In this document: piece by piece, positions 1 through 8,297 of the stretch
Layout of the letters: each line of letters opens with the position of its first letter
How positions within the stretch are numbered: the first letter of the stretch is position 1
Assembly: GCA_964493695.1 (NCBI GenBank)
Contig: CAZBPG010000044.1
Coordinates: 1 to 28,009 of the forward strand
From: Bog-950 sp964493695
GTDB lineage: Bacteria > Bacteroidota > Bacteroidia > Chitinophagales > LD1
Length of the DNA: 28,009 bases
Direction of reading: 5' to 3'
The notes under the pieces: model-generated
Database searches by the model: none
What the model was told of the DNA's origin: nothing
Seen by the model: only the letters and a program-made list of their open reading frames with translations
Program-made: the position numbers and the translations under genes

Positions 1-65
1 CCTCTATGGGGTAGTGTGAATCTCTATCATTTTCACACGATTAACGACTGAACCTGAAAAGAGGT

Positions 66-87
66 AAAAGCAGGCTAAAACCTACTT
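66..87 (-). terminator. Possible weak intrinsic terminator of the outer-membrane barrel gene
   Basis: Read on the minus strand, a 7-bp stem (68-74 pairs with 81-87, one G-T wobble, 6-nt loop) is followed by a run of four T. It overlaps the stop codon of the gene ending at 82. The stem is short, so the call is tentative. A separate inverted repeat at 14-38 (arms GTGTGAA/TTCACAC) lies further downstream without a T-run. Confidence 0.35.
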
Positions 88-2904
88 CTTATTATACTTT
101 ATAGTGTAAGTAACCGTAAGCAACAGGTAACGCTGCAGCACTTTCGATTTGGAGTCTTCCACATACGTTTCTGTAACGCTGCGGGTAATGCCGCTATTCT
201 GATTAAGCATATCGTTTACGCTCAGGCGCACATCCAGCGATTGGTCTTTCAGGAATTTATAGCCGAGGGCGGCATTCCATAAAAAAATGTTCTGATTGAA
301 ACCCTGCGATACCCCGGCATAAAGCGTGTTCTGCAAACCGGTGTTGAACACAAAGCCTTTCCAAAACTGCCAGTTAAAACGCACGTTGGCATTATGCTGA
401 TAGTAATTGTTGTTGGAAGAAGTCTGTAAAGTGTTCTGCACTATATTATAAGTACCCATGTAGCTGATGGTAAAATCAATCTTATCGCTGATGTTGCTGC
501 CGAGGGTAATACCTCCGTTTACTCCGTAAGTGTTGGAGAGGTTTTGCAGATTATTGATAAGGCTTGGTGTGCGCGTGTAAGTAAAGCCCGCATTAAAATT
601 AAGGTTGCATTTAATTTTAGTAACGGGCAACCCGTAAGTAAAGAAACTGTTCACGCTTAAATTGCCATCAATGTTTACCGGTCGGGTTAACTGCGAACCC
701 TTTTGAAGCGTGACCAAATCATTAAGCAAAGTGTCGCTCTCTGCAATAATGGTGGAATTGCCGATGTAATTCTGCGTATAGTTAGCCGAAGCAAAAGCGA
801 AAAACGATTGCGCATTCTTCGTATTGGTAAAACTATACCTGGCCATCATCCAGTGACCGAAAGATTGTTTCAAATCAGGATTACCGGTGCTTAGCAGCAA
901 CGTATTGCTGTTATCAATTACACTTTGCAATTGGGTAATGGATGGCGGATTGGTAGACGCCCGGTACATAATGCGCAGGCTGCTGTTGCTCTTAAACTTA
1001 AAAGTGAACGTAGCATTGGGCAGCACGTTGTAGAAATTGCGGTGGGTGCTGTAAGCAAACGGAAAAATGCTCTTACCGGTTAGCAAGGCATACTGCCCGC
1101 TTACGCCCAGCGTTAAGTTAAACCCCGTACCCTTTAACCGGTAGCTGGCCGATGCCCGGTGGGTCATGTAATCGTTATCGTACTTGTTTGAAATAGCTGT
1201 ATCGAGCAGCGAATAGGTTTGAGCGGCAGTATCAAGGTTGAAAGTTTCCTTATCGGCTTTGTTCCAGGTATAAGAAGGTTCGTAACTCAATTGCACCATG
1301 CCCGATTTACCTGCCGGTTCGGTATAAGTAATGTTACCGTTCACTTTATAACTGGTGCCTACGGAATTTCCCTGTTGGTCAACCGTAGCTGAGTCGCTTA
1401 TATCCTGAAAAGAGTTGAGCGCGTTTTGCGAGGTGTTCCCTTCTTTATTATTGATGGTGGTTCCCACACTCATAGAGAAAGTGCGGTACAACTTCCGGAA
1501 TTTATGCTGCCACAGCAAATCACCCGAAACATTATAACCGGAACTTTCAGAAACATAATTGCTGAGTGTGCGGCTGAGCAACTCGGCTTGGGCTATGGTG
1601 TTTTCTCCGTTAATGCTGCTGGTTTGCCTGTTTTGCTGGTAACTGAACTTAGGGGTAAAGATGAGGTTGTTCATCGAGTCGGCTAAATATTCTAACCGAA
1701 GGTTCACCCGGTGGTTCATATTGCTGCCGGTTCCGGTGTTGCTCTCTTTATAAAACGTAGAACTGTCACCGGCATTAAAATACTGGCGGGTTAAGTCGGT
1801 GCCGGTTACATTATCGCTTTTATTAAAAAAGTAGCTGCCGGTTATCTTCAGGTTGTTTTTTTTACCCAGCACATCGGCATAATTTAAACCTACGGAGTGC
1901 GTAGTGGCAATACCACCGCTTTGCCCCACCATAAAATTGTTGGCCGGATTATTCCCCCATCCTCCTCCCCCGCTGCCGCCCCTGCCACCCCCTCTGCCGC
2001 CCGGTCCGCCCATACCCCCGCCACCGCGACCGGATGATGAACCTGTTACCCCGAGTAAATCCTGCATGGCAAAATTCTGCATGTTCACATTGTTGCTCAT
2101 GCCAATGAGCGATACGCGCCTGTTGCCATCCATATAATTAATGCTGGCACCGGCTGAGTAGCGCGAATCGGTCAGGTAACCGTAACCGGCATACACTTTT
2201 CCAAACACGCCTTTGTTCACACCCTTCTTGGTGAGAATGTTCATGGCCTTTTGCGAGTTGCCGTCATCGAAACCGGTAAAGAACGACTGGTCGCTCATCT
2301 GGTCGAACACCTGCACGCGGTCCACAATATCACCGGGAAGGTTTTTCATGGCAAGCTGCGCATCGTCACCAAAATATTCTTTGCCGTCAATCAGCACTTT
2401 CTTCACCTGCTCGCCATGGGCTTTAATGGTTCCGTTTTCGCTGGTAATGCCGGGCATCTTGGTCACCAGGTCTTCTACATTCGCATCTTTATTCGTTTTA
2501 AAAGCAGCGGCATTGTATTCCGAAGTATCGTTCTTCTGCTCCACGCGCACGGCATTCTCCACCACATTCACTTCTTTTAAAGTAGTGGAACTTTTAGGCA
2601 GATTAATAGTGCCCAGGTGCTTGTCCTCATCGCGCACAAACACTTTCTGTTCGGTAAGTTTATAGCCCATGTAGTTGAACTGCAATTGGTAAAGCCCGTT
2701 TGTAAGGTTGCTGAACTCGAACCGGCCGCTGTCATCGGCCACAGTGCCCTGCCACTTGGCAGAGTCGGCAATCGGAATAAGTTTAACGGTAGCACCTGCC
2801 ATGGACGAATGGTCATCGGCATCCAGAATAAGGCCATCAATTTTATTTTGCGCAAACGCAGAAGAAATAAAAAGCGAAAGCAGCAGCGCAAAAACATTTT
2901 TCAT
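82..2904 (-). CDS. Outer-membrane beta-barrel protein, TonB-dependent receptor type, with carboxypeptidase-like N-terminal domain
   Basis: This 940-residue protein has a signal peptide (cleavage after about residue 19, ...SSAFAQ). Next comes a carboxypeptidase-regulatory-like beta-sandwich at about 20-110 (GLILDADDHSSMAGATV, then the VADDSGRFEFSNL signature). A TonB plug domain follows at about 125-225 (VEDLVTKMPGI, LIDGKEYFGDD), and the rest is a long region of alternating aromatic strands typical of an outer-membrane barrel. This order is known for the Bacteroidota outer-membrane beta-barrel family often annotated OMP_b-brl_2. The substrate cannot be read from sequence, and there is no SusD partner next to it, which argues against a classic SusC glycan system. 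A Gly/Arg-rich stretch at residues 287-317 interrupts the start of the barrel and is probably a surface or periplasmic loop. It is monocistronic in this window and divergent from the desaturase. Confidence 0.85.
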   Translation of the reverse strand: MKNVFALLLSLFISSAFAQNKIDGLILDADDHSSMAGATVKLIPIADSAKWQGTVADDSGRFEFSNLTNGLYQLQFNYMGYKLTEQKVFVRDEDKHLGTINLPKSSTTLKEVNVVENAVRVEQKNDTSEYNAAAFKTNKDANVEDLVTKMPGITSENGTIKAHGEQVKKVLIDGKEYFGDDAQLAMKNLPGDIVDRVQVFDQMSDQSFFTGFDDGNSQKAMNILTKKGVNKGVFGKVYAGYGYLTDSRYSAGASINYMDGNRRVSLIGMSNNVNMQNFAMQDLLGVTGSSSGRGGGGMGGPGGRGGGRGGSGGGGWGNNPANNFMVGQSGGIATTHSVGLNYADVLGKKNNLKITGSYFFNKSDNVTGTDLTRQYFNAGDSSTFYKESNTGTGSNMNHRVNLRLEYLADSMNNLIFTPKFSYQQNRQTSSINGENTIAQAELLSRTLSNYVSESSGYNVSGDLLWQHKFRKLYRTFSMSVGTTINNKEGNTSQNALNSFQDISDSATVDQQGNSVGTSYKVNGNITYTEPAGKSGMVQLSYEPSYTWNKADKETFNLDTAAQTYSLLDTAISNKYDNDYMTHRASASYRLKGTGFNLTLGVSGQYALLTGKSIFPFAYSTHRNFYNVLPNATFTFKFKSNSSLRIMYRASTNPPSITQLQSVIDNSNTLLLSTGNPDLKQSFGHWMMARYSFTNTKNAQSFFAFASANYTQNYIGNSTIIAESDTLLNDLVTLQKGSQLTRPVNIDGNLSVNSFFTYGLPVTKIKCNLNFNAGFTYTRTPSLINNLQNLSNTYGVNGGITLGSNISDKIDFTISYMGTYNIVQNTLQTSSNNNYYQHNANVRFNWQFWKGFVFNTGLQNTLYAGVSQGFNQNIFLWNAALGYKFLKDQSLDVRLSVNDMLNQNSGITRSVTETYVEDSKSKVLQRYLLLTVTYTIKYNKK

Positions 2905-3010
2905 GAAGCGCGAATATGTGTCAGTTCGGGCAAAAGGCAGTAATCTTTTAGTAAAAGATGGGAAAACGCCTGAGTGCCGTTCATACTTCGTTTGGTTCTA
3001 TTCTATAAAG

Positions 3011-3143
3011 AGTTACTGAGGCAATCCATAATGGTCAATCTATGCCATAAGAGTTACGGAAACAATTGAATTTTCTCAATATTATACCGTGAAAGTCACG
3101 GAATATGGATTACAAAACTATGAAACCAGTTGATTGTTACGGA
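3011..3143. promoter_or_regulatory. Ladder of four AGTTACGGA-like motifs, 41-42 bp apart
   Basis: Related 9-mers start at 3011 (AGTTACTGA), 3052 (AGTTACGGA), 3094 (AGTCACGGA) and 3135 (TGTTACGGA), with spacings of 41, 42 and 41 bp, close to four helical turns. The sequence between the motifs is not clearly repeated. The third copy is also the right arm of a small inverted repeat, CCGTGA-AAG-TCACGG, at 3087-3101. The ladder fills the divergent intergenic space between the barrel gene and the desaturase. A regulator binding helically phased sites is an inference. An unrelated AGTTACGGA at about 9257 shows the 9-mer alone can occur by chance. Confidence 0.3.
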
Positions 3144-3196
3144 GAGATGGCGCACCTCTTCGCAGCCATCACCGCAATAAAACTACTTTCGCCTCC

Positions 3197-4138
3197 ATGC
3201 TTCGTTACCGTGCCGACATACGAACCCTGCTGAATGTGGCTTTTTATTTTGCCGTGGCTATTGCCCCCTGGTTTTTGTGGGAGCAAATGAACTGGTGGCA
3301 GGTTACCCTTTGGGTGGCGGTTAACTGCCTTATGGCTTTTATCTGCGCTACTATTGTGCACAACACCATTCACGTTCCCATTTTCAAAAAGCGCTGGCTT
3401 AACAAAGTGTTTCAGGTAGTGCTGGGTTTTACTTACGGCCATAGCACCAGTGCCTATGTGCCGGGGCATAACTTCAGCCACCATAAGTATGCGCAAACGG
3501 CTAAAGATTCCATCCGCACGGTTAAGGCGCGCTTCCGGTTAAACATTCTCAACCAGCTTTTCTTCTTTTATATTATGAGTGGCGATATACTGAAAGGCGA
3601 AATTCGCTTTGCCAAAAAGATGTACAAGGAACGCCCTCAGTGGTTTCGGCAATATGCTTTAGAAATGATGCTGGTGCTGGGGCTGAATGTGGTGCTGGCT
3701 ATTATTAACTGGAAATGCTTTTTGCTCTTTGTGCTACTGCCCCATCAGTATGCCGCATGGGGCATTGTAGGCACCAACTATTTTCAGCACGATGGCTGCG
3801 ATGAAGAACACCCCTACAACCACAGCCGTAACTTTACCGATGGGTTTTTGAACTGGCTGTTGTTCAACAACGGCTACCACGGAGCGCATCACATGAAACC
3901 GAACCTGCACTGGAGTTTATATCCGGAGTATCACTCCAAAAACCTGCGGCCGTTTATTCATCCCTCCCTCAACCGCAAATCTTTGCTTGCCTATCTTATC
4001 ACTACGCACATTTATCCCGCTAAGCGAATTGACTATCTCGGCAATCCGGTAGTGCTTCCCGCTCCGGTGCCCGATGAAGACTGGGTAGGCGAAATTAAAG
4101 TGCAGGAACACGTAACCGATATGGCGGGCTCGTATTAG
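3197..4138 (+). CDS. Membrane fatty acid desaturase
   Basis: This is a 313-residue integral membrane di-iron desaturase/hydroxylase. From the ATG at 3197, the histidine boxes are HNTIH (HxxxH), HNFSHHKY (HxxHH), an HDGCDEEHPYNH segment, and GYHGAHHMKPNLHW (HxxHH), in the order known for this superfamily. Hydrophobic segments precede the first box (VAFYFAVAIAPWFLWEQM and WQVTLWVAVNCLMAFICATIV) and another pair lies mid-protein. The frame is open upstream to a TTG at 3134, but the 21 extra residues are charged and unlike a desaturase start, so 3197 is preferred. The enzyme would introduce a double bond or hydroxyl into an acyl chain or acyl lipid; substrate and position are not readable. The solo Smr gene starts 12 bp after it and probably shares its transcript. 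Both end at the strong terminator at 4416-4457. Confidence 0.88.
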   Translation: MLRYRADIRTLLNVAFYFAVAIAPWFLWEQMNWWQVTLWVAVNCLMAFICATIVHNTIHVPIFKKRWLNKVFQVVLGFTYGHSTSAYVPGHNFSHHKYAQTAKDSIRTVKARFRLNILNQLFFFYIMSGDILKGEIRFAKKMYKERPQWFRQYALEMMLVLGLNVVLAIINWKCFLLFVLLPHQYAAWGIVGTNYFQHDGCDEEHPYNHSRNFTDGFLNWLLFNNGYHGAHHMKPNLHWSLYPEYHSKNLRPFIHPSLNRKSLLAYLITTHIYPAKRIDYLGNPVVLPAPVPDEDWVGEIKVQEHVTDMAGSY

Positions 4139-4150
4139 TTTCTTACCTCT

Positions 4151-4411
4151 ATGGCGCGCATCAAAGTTGACCTTCACCCCATTTACAACAACAGCAAAGC
4201 AATTGACAAAGCTTTGCAGGATGCTTTTGAAGAAGCGATAGATTGCCGGATAAGGGAAGTGGAAATTATTCCCGGCAAAGGCAGCGGACAGTTGCGCAAG
4301 AAAGTAGAACGGTTCCTGCAAATGCCGCACATCAAATCAAAGTATCATCGCATAGAAAACGACAGCAAAAATTTCGGGAGGCTGTTTGTGTATTTCCGGT
4401 TCGATAAGTAA
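4151..4411 (+). CDS. Solo Smr-domain protein
   Basis: This 86-residue protein consists almost entirely of a Smr (small MutS-related) domain. It has the N-terminal VDLHPIY motif (the conserved D-L-H), a central helix, then EVEIIPGKGSGQLRKKVERFL, which carries the GKGSGxLR signature of the fold. Smr domains are known as nucleases or nucleic-acid-binding modules, either at the C-terminus of MutS2 or as stand-alone proteins; stand-alone versions also act in rescue of collided ribosomes. This copy has no MutS2 ATPase and no extra N-terminal region, so it is a minimal Smr. It lies 12 bp after the desaturase, a likely co-transcription with no obvious functional link. A perfect 20-bp hairpin terminator starts 5 bp after its stop codon. 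Confidence 0.85.
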   Translation: MARIKVDLHPIYNNSKAIDKALQDAFEEAIDCRIREVEIIPGKGSGQLRKKVERFLQMPHIKSKYHRIENDSKNFGRLFVYFRFDK

Positions 4412-4415
4412 CCTA

Positions 4416-4457
4416 AACAAGAACGCCTCCCGGTAGTTACCGGGAGGCGTTCTTGTT
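4416..4457. terminator. Strong bidirectional intrinsic terminator
   Basis: A perfect 20-bp inverted repeat (4416-4435 and 4438-4457) surrounds a 2-nt centre. The stem core is GC-rich (GCCTCCCGG), with AACAAG/CTTGTT ends. It sits between the convergent Smr gene (+) and the small minus-strand gene ending at 4472, so it can serve both. Confidence 0.85.
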
Positions 4458-4471
4458 ATAAGACGGTTCAT

Positions 4472-4825
4472 TTAGTTTTCTCTGTTCACGAAAAAATCTT
4501 TCGTCAGCAATTTACTCTTCAGCAACTCCTGGCGCTTTTCAATCATTTCGAAAGCTGCAAGTTCCGGCAGTTGCATGTCTACATCCAGCAAATTGCTCTC
4601 TTCAATTTCAATATGCTGTTTCAGTTCCTTCGCGTTGTTAATCTGGTCTTCCCAAATGTGCAGCAGTTCAACGGCATCGTACTGTTCAAATTTTCTGGCC
4701 GTGGCAATCTGCTTTTTAAGCAGCATCAATTTGGCATCGAGCTTAGCCACCGGTAAATGAGACAGTATCGAAACGGTTTCTGCATCCTTGTCTAAAGCGG
4801 AGGTAATGCGTTGTATGTAGTTCAT
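4472..4825 (-). CDS. Hypothetical small helical protein
   Basis: The product is 117 residues with no family I recognise. It has no signal peptide and no membrane segment. The composition (many Leu, Glu, Lys, Gln, little Gly/Pro) and stretches such as LDAKLMLLKKQIATARKFEQYD and MIEKRQELLKSKLL predict several amphipathic helices, perhaps a coiled coil. The ATG at 4825 is the only good start and the gene is closed by the shared terminator at 4416-4457. It is set off from its neighbours by about 100 bp on the upstream side (4826-4924), where I see no other signal. It is a real gene by coding composition and terminator placement, but no function is offered. Confidence 0.6.
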   Translation of the reverse strand: MNYIQRITSALDKDAETVSILSHLPVAKLDAKLMLLKKQIATARKFEQYDAVELLHIWEDQINNAKELKQHIEIEESNLLDVDMQLPELAAFEMIEKRQELLKSKLLTKDFFVNREN

Positions 4826-4924
4826 GGTTTAAAAGTGTAACAATAATTACAGTCTGTAGTCTGTATGGCTCTTTTAATTATAAACGCTGCCTGTGTATAA
4901 ATGTAGCTGAACATAGACAAGGGT

Positions 4925-5470
4925 TCAGTCAATTACTCCTTTCTCCGGATGCTTCCCTTTAATAGGGCGATAGAACTTTTTCATCTCTTCTATATCCTTT
5001 TCAATATCACCGGTAGGGTAAAAAGTCGGGCCTATGCCGGCTACTTTCCTTTCAAAATCCAAATAGGTAAGCACCACGGGAACTTTTGCCTGCAAAGCAA
5101 TGTAATAGAACCCGGTCCTCCATTTGGGGGCATACTGCCGGGTCCCTTCCGGTGAAAGTGCCAGAATAAAATGCTCGCGCTCGTTAAACACGTTAACCGC
5201 CTGCTCTACCATATTGCTTTTGTTCGAACGGTCAACCGGTATACCACCAAGCGCGCGAAAAACAAACCCATAAGGCGCACGGAATATTTCATGCTTGCCA
5301 AAGAACGAAAAATCCATGTCGAAAATATACCGGGCAAACATACCGTATATCACATCCCAAGCACTGGTATGCGGTGCCATAATCGCCACAAATTTCTTCA
5401 ACTTGGGAACCTCCCCCTCGGTTTTCCAACCGGTAAGCAGGTAAAAGAAGCGGGCGATTAACTTCATCAT
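4925..5470 (-). CDS. PlsC-like glycerolipid acyltransferase
   Basis: This acyltransferase has about 181 residues from the preferred start at 5470 (MMKLIARFFYLL). The HX4D catalytic motif is HTSAWD (residues 34-39), followed by a FGKHEIFRAPYG segment, GGIPVDRSN (substrate-binding Arg motif) and the LSPEGTR motif. This is the order of lysophosphatidate acyltransferases and relatives. It would transfer an acyl group onto a lysophospholipid or similar acceptor at the inner membrane; the short hydrophobic N-terminus (LIARFFYLLTGW) suits membrane association. The frame remains open to 5521, but the 17 upstream residues are polar and probably untranslated. It is divergent from the oxoamine synthase at 5620, so the two may share a control region. 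It is shorter than full-length PlsC (about 240 residues), as is usual for this Bacteroidota subtype. An aminolipid acceptor is possible given the neighbour. Confidence 0.82.
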   Translation of the reverse strand: MMKLIARFFYLLTGWKTEGEVPKLKKFVAIMAPHTSAWDVIYGMFARYIFDMDFSFFGKHEIFRAPYGFVFRALGGIPVDRSNKSNMVEQAVNVFNEREHFILALSPEGTRQYAPKWRTGFYYIALQAKVPVVLTYLDFERKVAGIGPTFYPTGDIEKDIEEMKKFYRPIKGKHPEKGVID

Positions 5471-5619
5471 ATCTGGTAAAAGAACAAATACAGAATTCCT
5501 ACTGCTTAAACAGTTTTCCACATACGCCCTAATTCGAGCGAATTTTTCTCAAATAATTTCATCTTTGTTGTGAAGCCGTAAGTAAAACGGTTTCACATTG
5601 TTAACGAAATAAACCCGCT

Positions 5620-6834
5620 ATGGCTTTATTCGACAAGTGTTTAGATTATAACGATGCTGACGATACCAAAGACAAAGGCATCTACCCCTACTTCCGCCCC
5701 ATTCAGGAAAGCGAAGGACCGATAGTAAAAATGGAAGGGAGGAAAGTGGTAATGGCAGGCAGCAATAACTACCTCGGCCTGACTTCCCACCCCAAAGTAA
5801 AAGAAGCAGCCATTGCCGCGCTCGATAAATATGGCAGCAGTTGCTCCGGCTCCCGTTTTCTTACCGGCACAATCGATTTACATATTGAACTAGAACACAA
5901 AATTGCCAAATTCATGGGCAAAGAAGCCGCGCTGCTTTTCAGCACCGGTTATCAGGCGGGGCAGGGGGTAATCTTCCCGCTCATCAGCAAAGGCGATTAT
6001 ATTTTAAGCGATAAAGACAACCACGCCAGCATTGTTGCCGGTAACCTGATGAGTACCGCTATAGGCGCTCATGTAGTGCGTTACAAGCATAACGACATGA
6101 AAGATTTGGAGAACCGTCTTCAAAAAATTCCTGAAGGGGCAAATAAACTGATTGTAACCGATGGAGTTTTCAGTGCCCACGGTTTGGTAGTAGATATGAA
6201 AGGAATTGTGGAACTGGCGAAGAAGTATAACGCGCAAACGCTGGTAGATGATGCTCATGGCTTTGGAGTGTTGGGGCCTTTAGGAAAAGGAACGGTTCAT
6301 CACTTTGGGGCAGAAAACGATGTAGACTTGATTGTTTGTACTTTCAGTAAAACGCTGGCTTCTATCGGTGGCTTTGTAGTGGGCGATGAACGGGTGATTA
6401 ATTACTTGAAACACAAATCTCCTGCCCTTATTTTCTCTGCATCTCCAACTCCGGCAAGTGTTGCCGCAGCCAATGCCGCACTCGACATATTGATTGAGCA
6501 ACCCGAACTGGCAACGCGCGTCCGCAACAATGCCGACCGCGTTCGCAAAGGTCTGCGCGAAGCGGGGTATAAGGTAATAGATGGGGAAGCGGCAATCGTT
6601 CCGGTAATAATAGGTGACGATGAAAAAACATTTACTATCTGGAAAATGCTTTACAATGAAGGCGTTTTTGTAAATGCATTTATTTCGCCTGCTACTCCAC
6701 CGGGCATGCAAATGCTCCGAACCAGCTATATGGCGAGTCATGAAGACTCGCACCTCGATTTTATCGTTGAGAAATTTGTGAAGGTGGGCAAGCAACTGAA
6801 TTTATTGAATAAAGATGTTCCGGTTTTGCATTAG
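5620..6834 (+). CDS. spt: Alpha-oxoamine synthase, probably serine palmitoyltransferase (or cysteate acyltransferase)
   Basis: This 404-residue PLP enzyme matches the bacterial serine palmitoyltransferase length. Visible features are the NNYLGLTSHP segment at 49-58, the GSRFLTGT motif at 77-84, FSTGYQAG at 107-114, DKDNHAS (His135, likely stacking on PLP) and LVDDAHGFG at 208-216 (Asp210 and His213). TFSKTLASIGG carries Lys244, the PLP Schiff-base lysine, 31 residues after His213 as in Sphingomonas SPT. The known reaction condenses an amino acid with an acyl thioester, releasing CO2, to give 3-ketosphinganine. In Bacteroidota the same fold also makes capnine from cysteate, and KBL and BioF are close relatives. 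No threonine or biotin genes are nearby, so a lipid role is favoured. The GNAT-like gene follows 39 bp later with no terminator, implying an operon. A one-mismatch -7 box (CATCTTTG, 5560-5567) lies upstream. Confidence 0.85.
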   Translation: MALFDKCLDYNDADDTKDKGIYPYFRPIQESEGPIVKMEGRKVVMAGSNNYLGLTSHPKVKEAAIAALDKYGSSCSGSRFLTGTIDLHIELEHKIAKFMGKEAALLFSTGYQAGQGVIFPLISKGDYILSDKDNHASIVAGNLMSTAIGAHVVRYKHNDMKDLENRLQKIPEGANKLIVTDGVFSAHGLVVDMKGIVELAKKYNAQTLVDDAHGFGVLGPLGKGTVHHFGAENDVDLIVCTFSKTLASIGGFVVGDERVINYLKHKSPALIFSASPTPASVAAANAALDILIEQPELATRVRNNADRVRKGLREAGYKVIDGEAAIVPVIIGDDEKTFTIWKMLYNEGVFVNAFISPATPPGMQMLRTSYMASHEDSHLDFIVEKFVKVGKQLNLLNKDVPVLH

Positions 6835-6873
6835 GTTGTTAACCGTTAACCGTCATCTGTCAACTAATAAACT

Positions 6874-8175
6874 ATGAGCAAACAACGGCACTACTACAAC
6901 ATTACCGGAAAGAACTCCGCCACGGGTGAAATAATCTATACGCAGCGACCGCTGGTGTGTGACGATAAGTTTGAACAGGATTTGGTAATGCTTGCCTTCC
7001 CCATAAAAATGCTGGAAGACATCAGTTCGGTGCTTAAAAATTTCAAACTGCGCGATGATGCCGCTTATTTCTACAGCGAATGTAAAGAAGTGGTAAGCGT
7101 TCCGGAAAAACACGTGAATGAGAAAGGAGAAGGCAAGTTGACCTTCATGAGTTACTTCCACAGGTTTCCTGAATCGGTTACTAGTTTTTTTAACGATGCC
7201 ATTGTGGTAGCGGTTCTTCACCCGTTGGGTAAAATAAATGAACAAGGCCTGCAGGATTACAATATGATTGGTTACATACATGCCAACATTATTGATTTTA
7301 AAGATGCAGATGATCAGGTTAAGCAGGGGTATTACTATAACATTCTGCGCATGAGTGAAGCTACCGTAGAGGGGGAAGCTATTTACCGTAGAAAGAGAAT
7401 TTTTACTACGGTATTTAGTGTATTGCTCGATTTAGTAACAGTGAATGACATACATTTTGTGTATGCCAACATGGGCCGCGAAAATCAAGGCATTTTAGAT
7501 GCACTCAAAATGAACAGCCAACGCACCGGCAAGTTGTATGAAACTTTTCCGATGCGGAATAACACACAGATTAATTTGCTTTTCGATAGCCGTAGCGCTT
7601 CTAAAAAACTGGTGGATATTTCGAAAGATGAGAAGCGGCTGAAGGAGTATTATCAGAAAATAGCAGAGTCGAGACAGAGTTATGTATTTAATCAACTGCA
7701 CAGCGAGGCAAATTTTTTCAATATGGTCCACCGTATTCTTGGCTCTTCGCCCAGCAGCAAAATATATATGCTGCCCGATGGCAATGGAAACATTGCTGCT
7801 GCCGGTTTCTTTATTAATTGGGCAGATTATCTGCATCTGAAACTTCAGAACCCTAAAGGCTTATTCAAGGTAATTGATAACCTTCAGATTATTGACCGCA
7901 TACTCTACATTACACTATTGGTTGGTGATGAAAAAAGTGCCCGTACGCTTACCAAAGGTGGCGCTTTCCGCTTCAGGAAAGAACACGGCAATCTGGTAAC
8001 CGTAATGAATGCGCACGAAGGTGACCCGCATTTTGAAGTAAAGAAAAGCATCATCTACGACCCTTTCGTTTACTTCGCCATCTACGACCGTCCGGAAATG
8101 TTTGAACGCATGAAAGCCAGAAGTAAGGATGCTCAAGGAAACGTACGCATTTTCATTGACACGCCAATGCTTTAA
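6874..8175 (+). CDS. GNAT-like protein in the oxoamine synthase operon (unknown function)
   Basis: The product is 433 residues, soluble, with no signal peptide. Residues about 130-230 look like an acyl-CoA N-acyltransferase (GNAT) core. They give the beta strand MIGYIHANIIDF, then LRMSEATVEGEAIYRRKRIFTTVFSVLLDL in the place of the acyl-CoA loop and helix, then HFVYANMGRENQGILDALKMN like the GNAT beta5/alpha4 'ExN..a..l..n' signature. A second region at 290-400 has similar alternation, so it may be a double-GNAT or GNAT-plus-linker protein. No named family is recognised with confidence. Its position 39 bp after the spt-like gene, same strand, suggests a step of the same pathway. Caulobacter's bacterial ceramide synthase is a GNAT-like acyltransferase encoded near spt, so N-acylation of the sphingoid or capnoid base is a reasonable guess, not shown. 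After the stop codon there is an AT-rich stretch and a perfect 14-nt palindrome (8219-8232). Confidence 0.6.
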   Translation: MSKQRHYYNITGKNSATGEIIYTQRPLVCDDKFEQDLVMLAFPIKMLEDISSVLKNFKLRDDAAYFYSECKEVVSVPEKHVNEKGEGKLTFMSYFHRFPESVTSFFNDAIVVAVLHPLGKINEQGLQDYNMIGYIHANIIDFKDADDQVKQGYYYNILRMSEATVEGEAIYRRKRIFTTVFSVLLDLVTVNDIHFVYANMGRENQGILDALKMNSQRTGKLYETFPMRNNTQINLLFDSRSASKKLVDISKDEKRLKEYYQKIAESRQSYVFNQLHSEANFFNMVHRILGSSPSSKIYMLPDGNGNIAAAGFFINWADYLHLKLQNPKGLFKVIDNLQIIDRILYITLLVGDEKSARTLTKGGAFRFRKEHGNLVTVMNAHEGDPHFEVKKSIIYDPFVYFAIYDRPEMFERMKARSKDAQGNVRIFIDTPML

Positions 8176-8297
8176 ATATTTTTTTTAAATCCTGCATACT
8201 AAAAACAACTAACCAAGCGTTGAATATTCAACATCTGATGTTTCTCATTTCCGGTTTTGCCTATTAAAATTTATTTAGCATCCTAAAATCAACTGTT

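Noticed and set aside
1904..2137. Plus-strand proline-rich open frame
   Set aside because: It is the antisense reading of the Gly/Arg-rich insert of the barrel protein, with no independent start signal or family.
8219..8232. Perfect 14-nt palindrome GTTGAATATTCAAC as operator or terminator
   Set aside because: It is short and AT-rich with no loop or T-run, so chance occurrence cannot be excluded. It is mentioned only with the gene.
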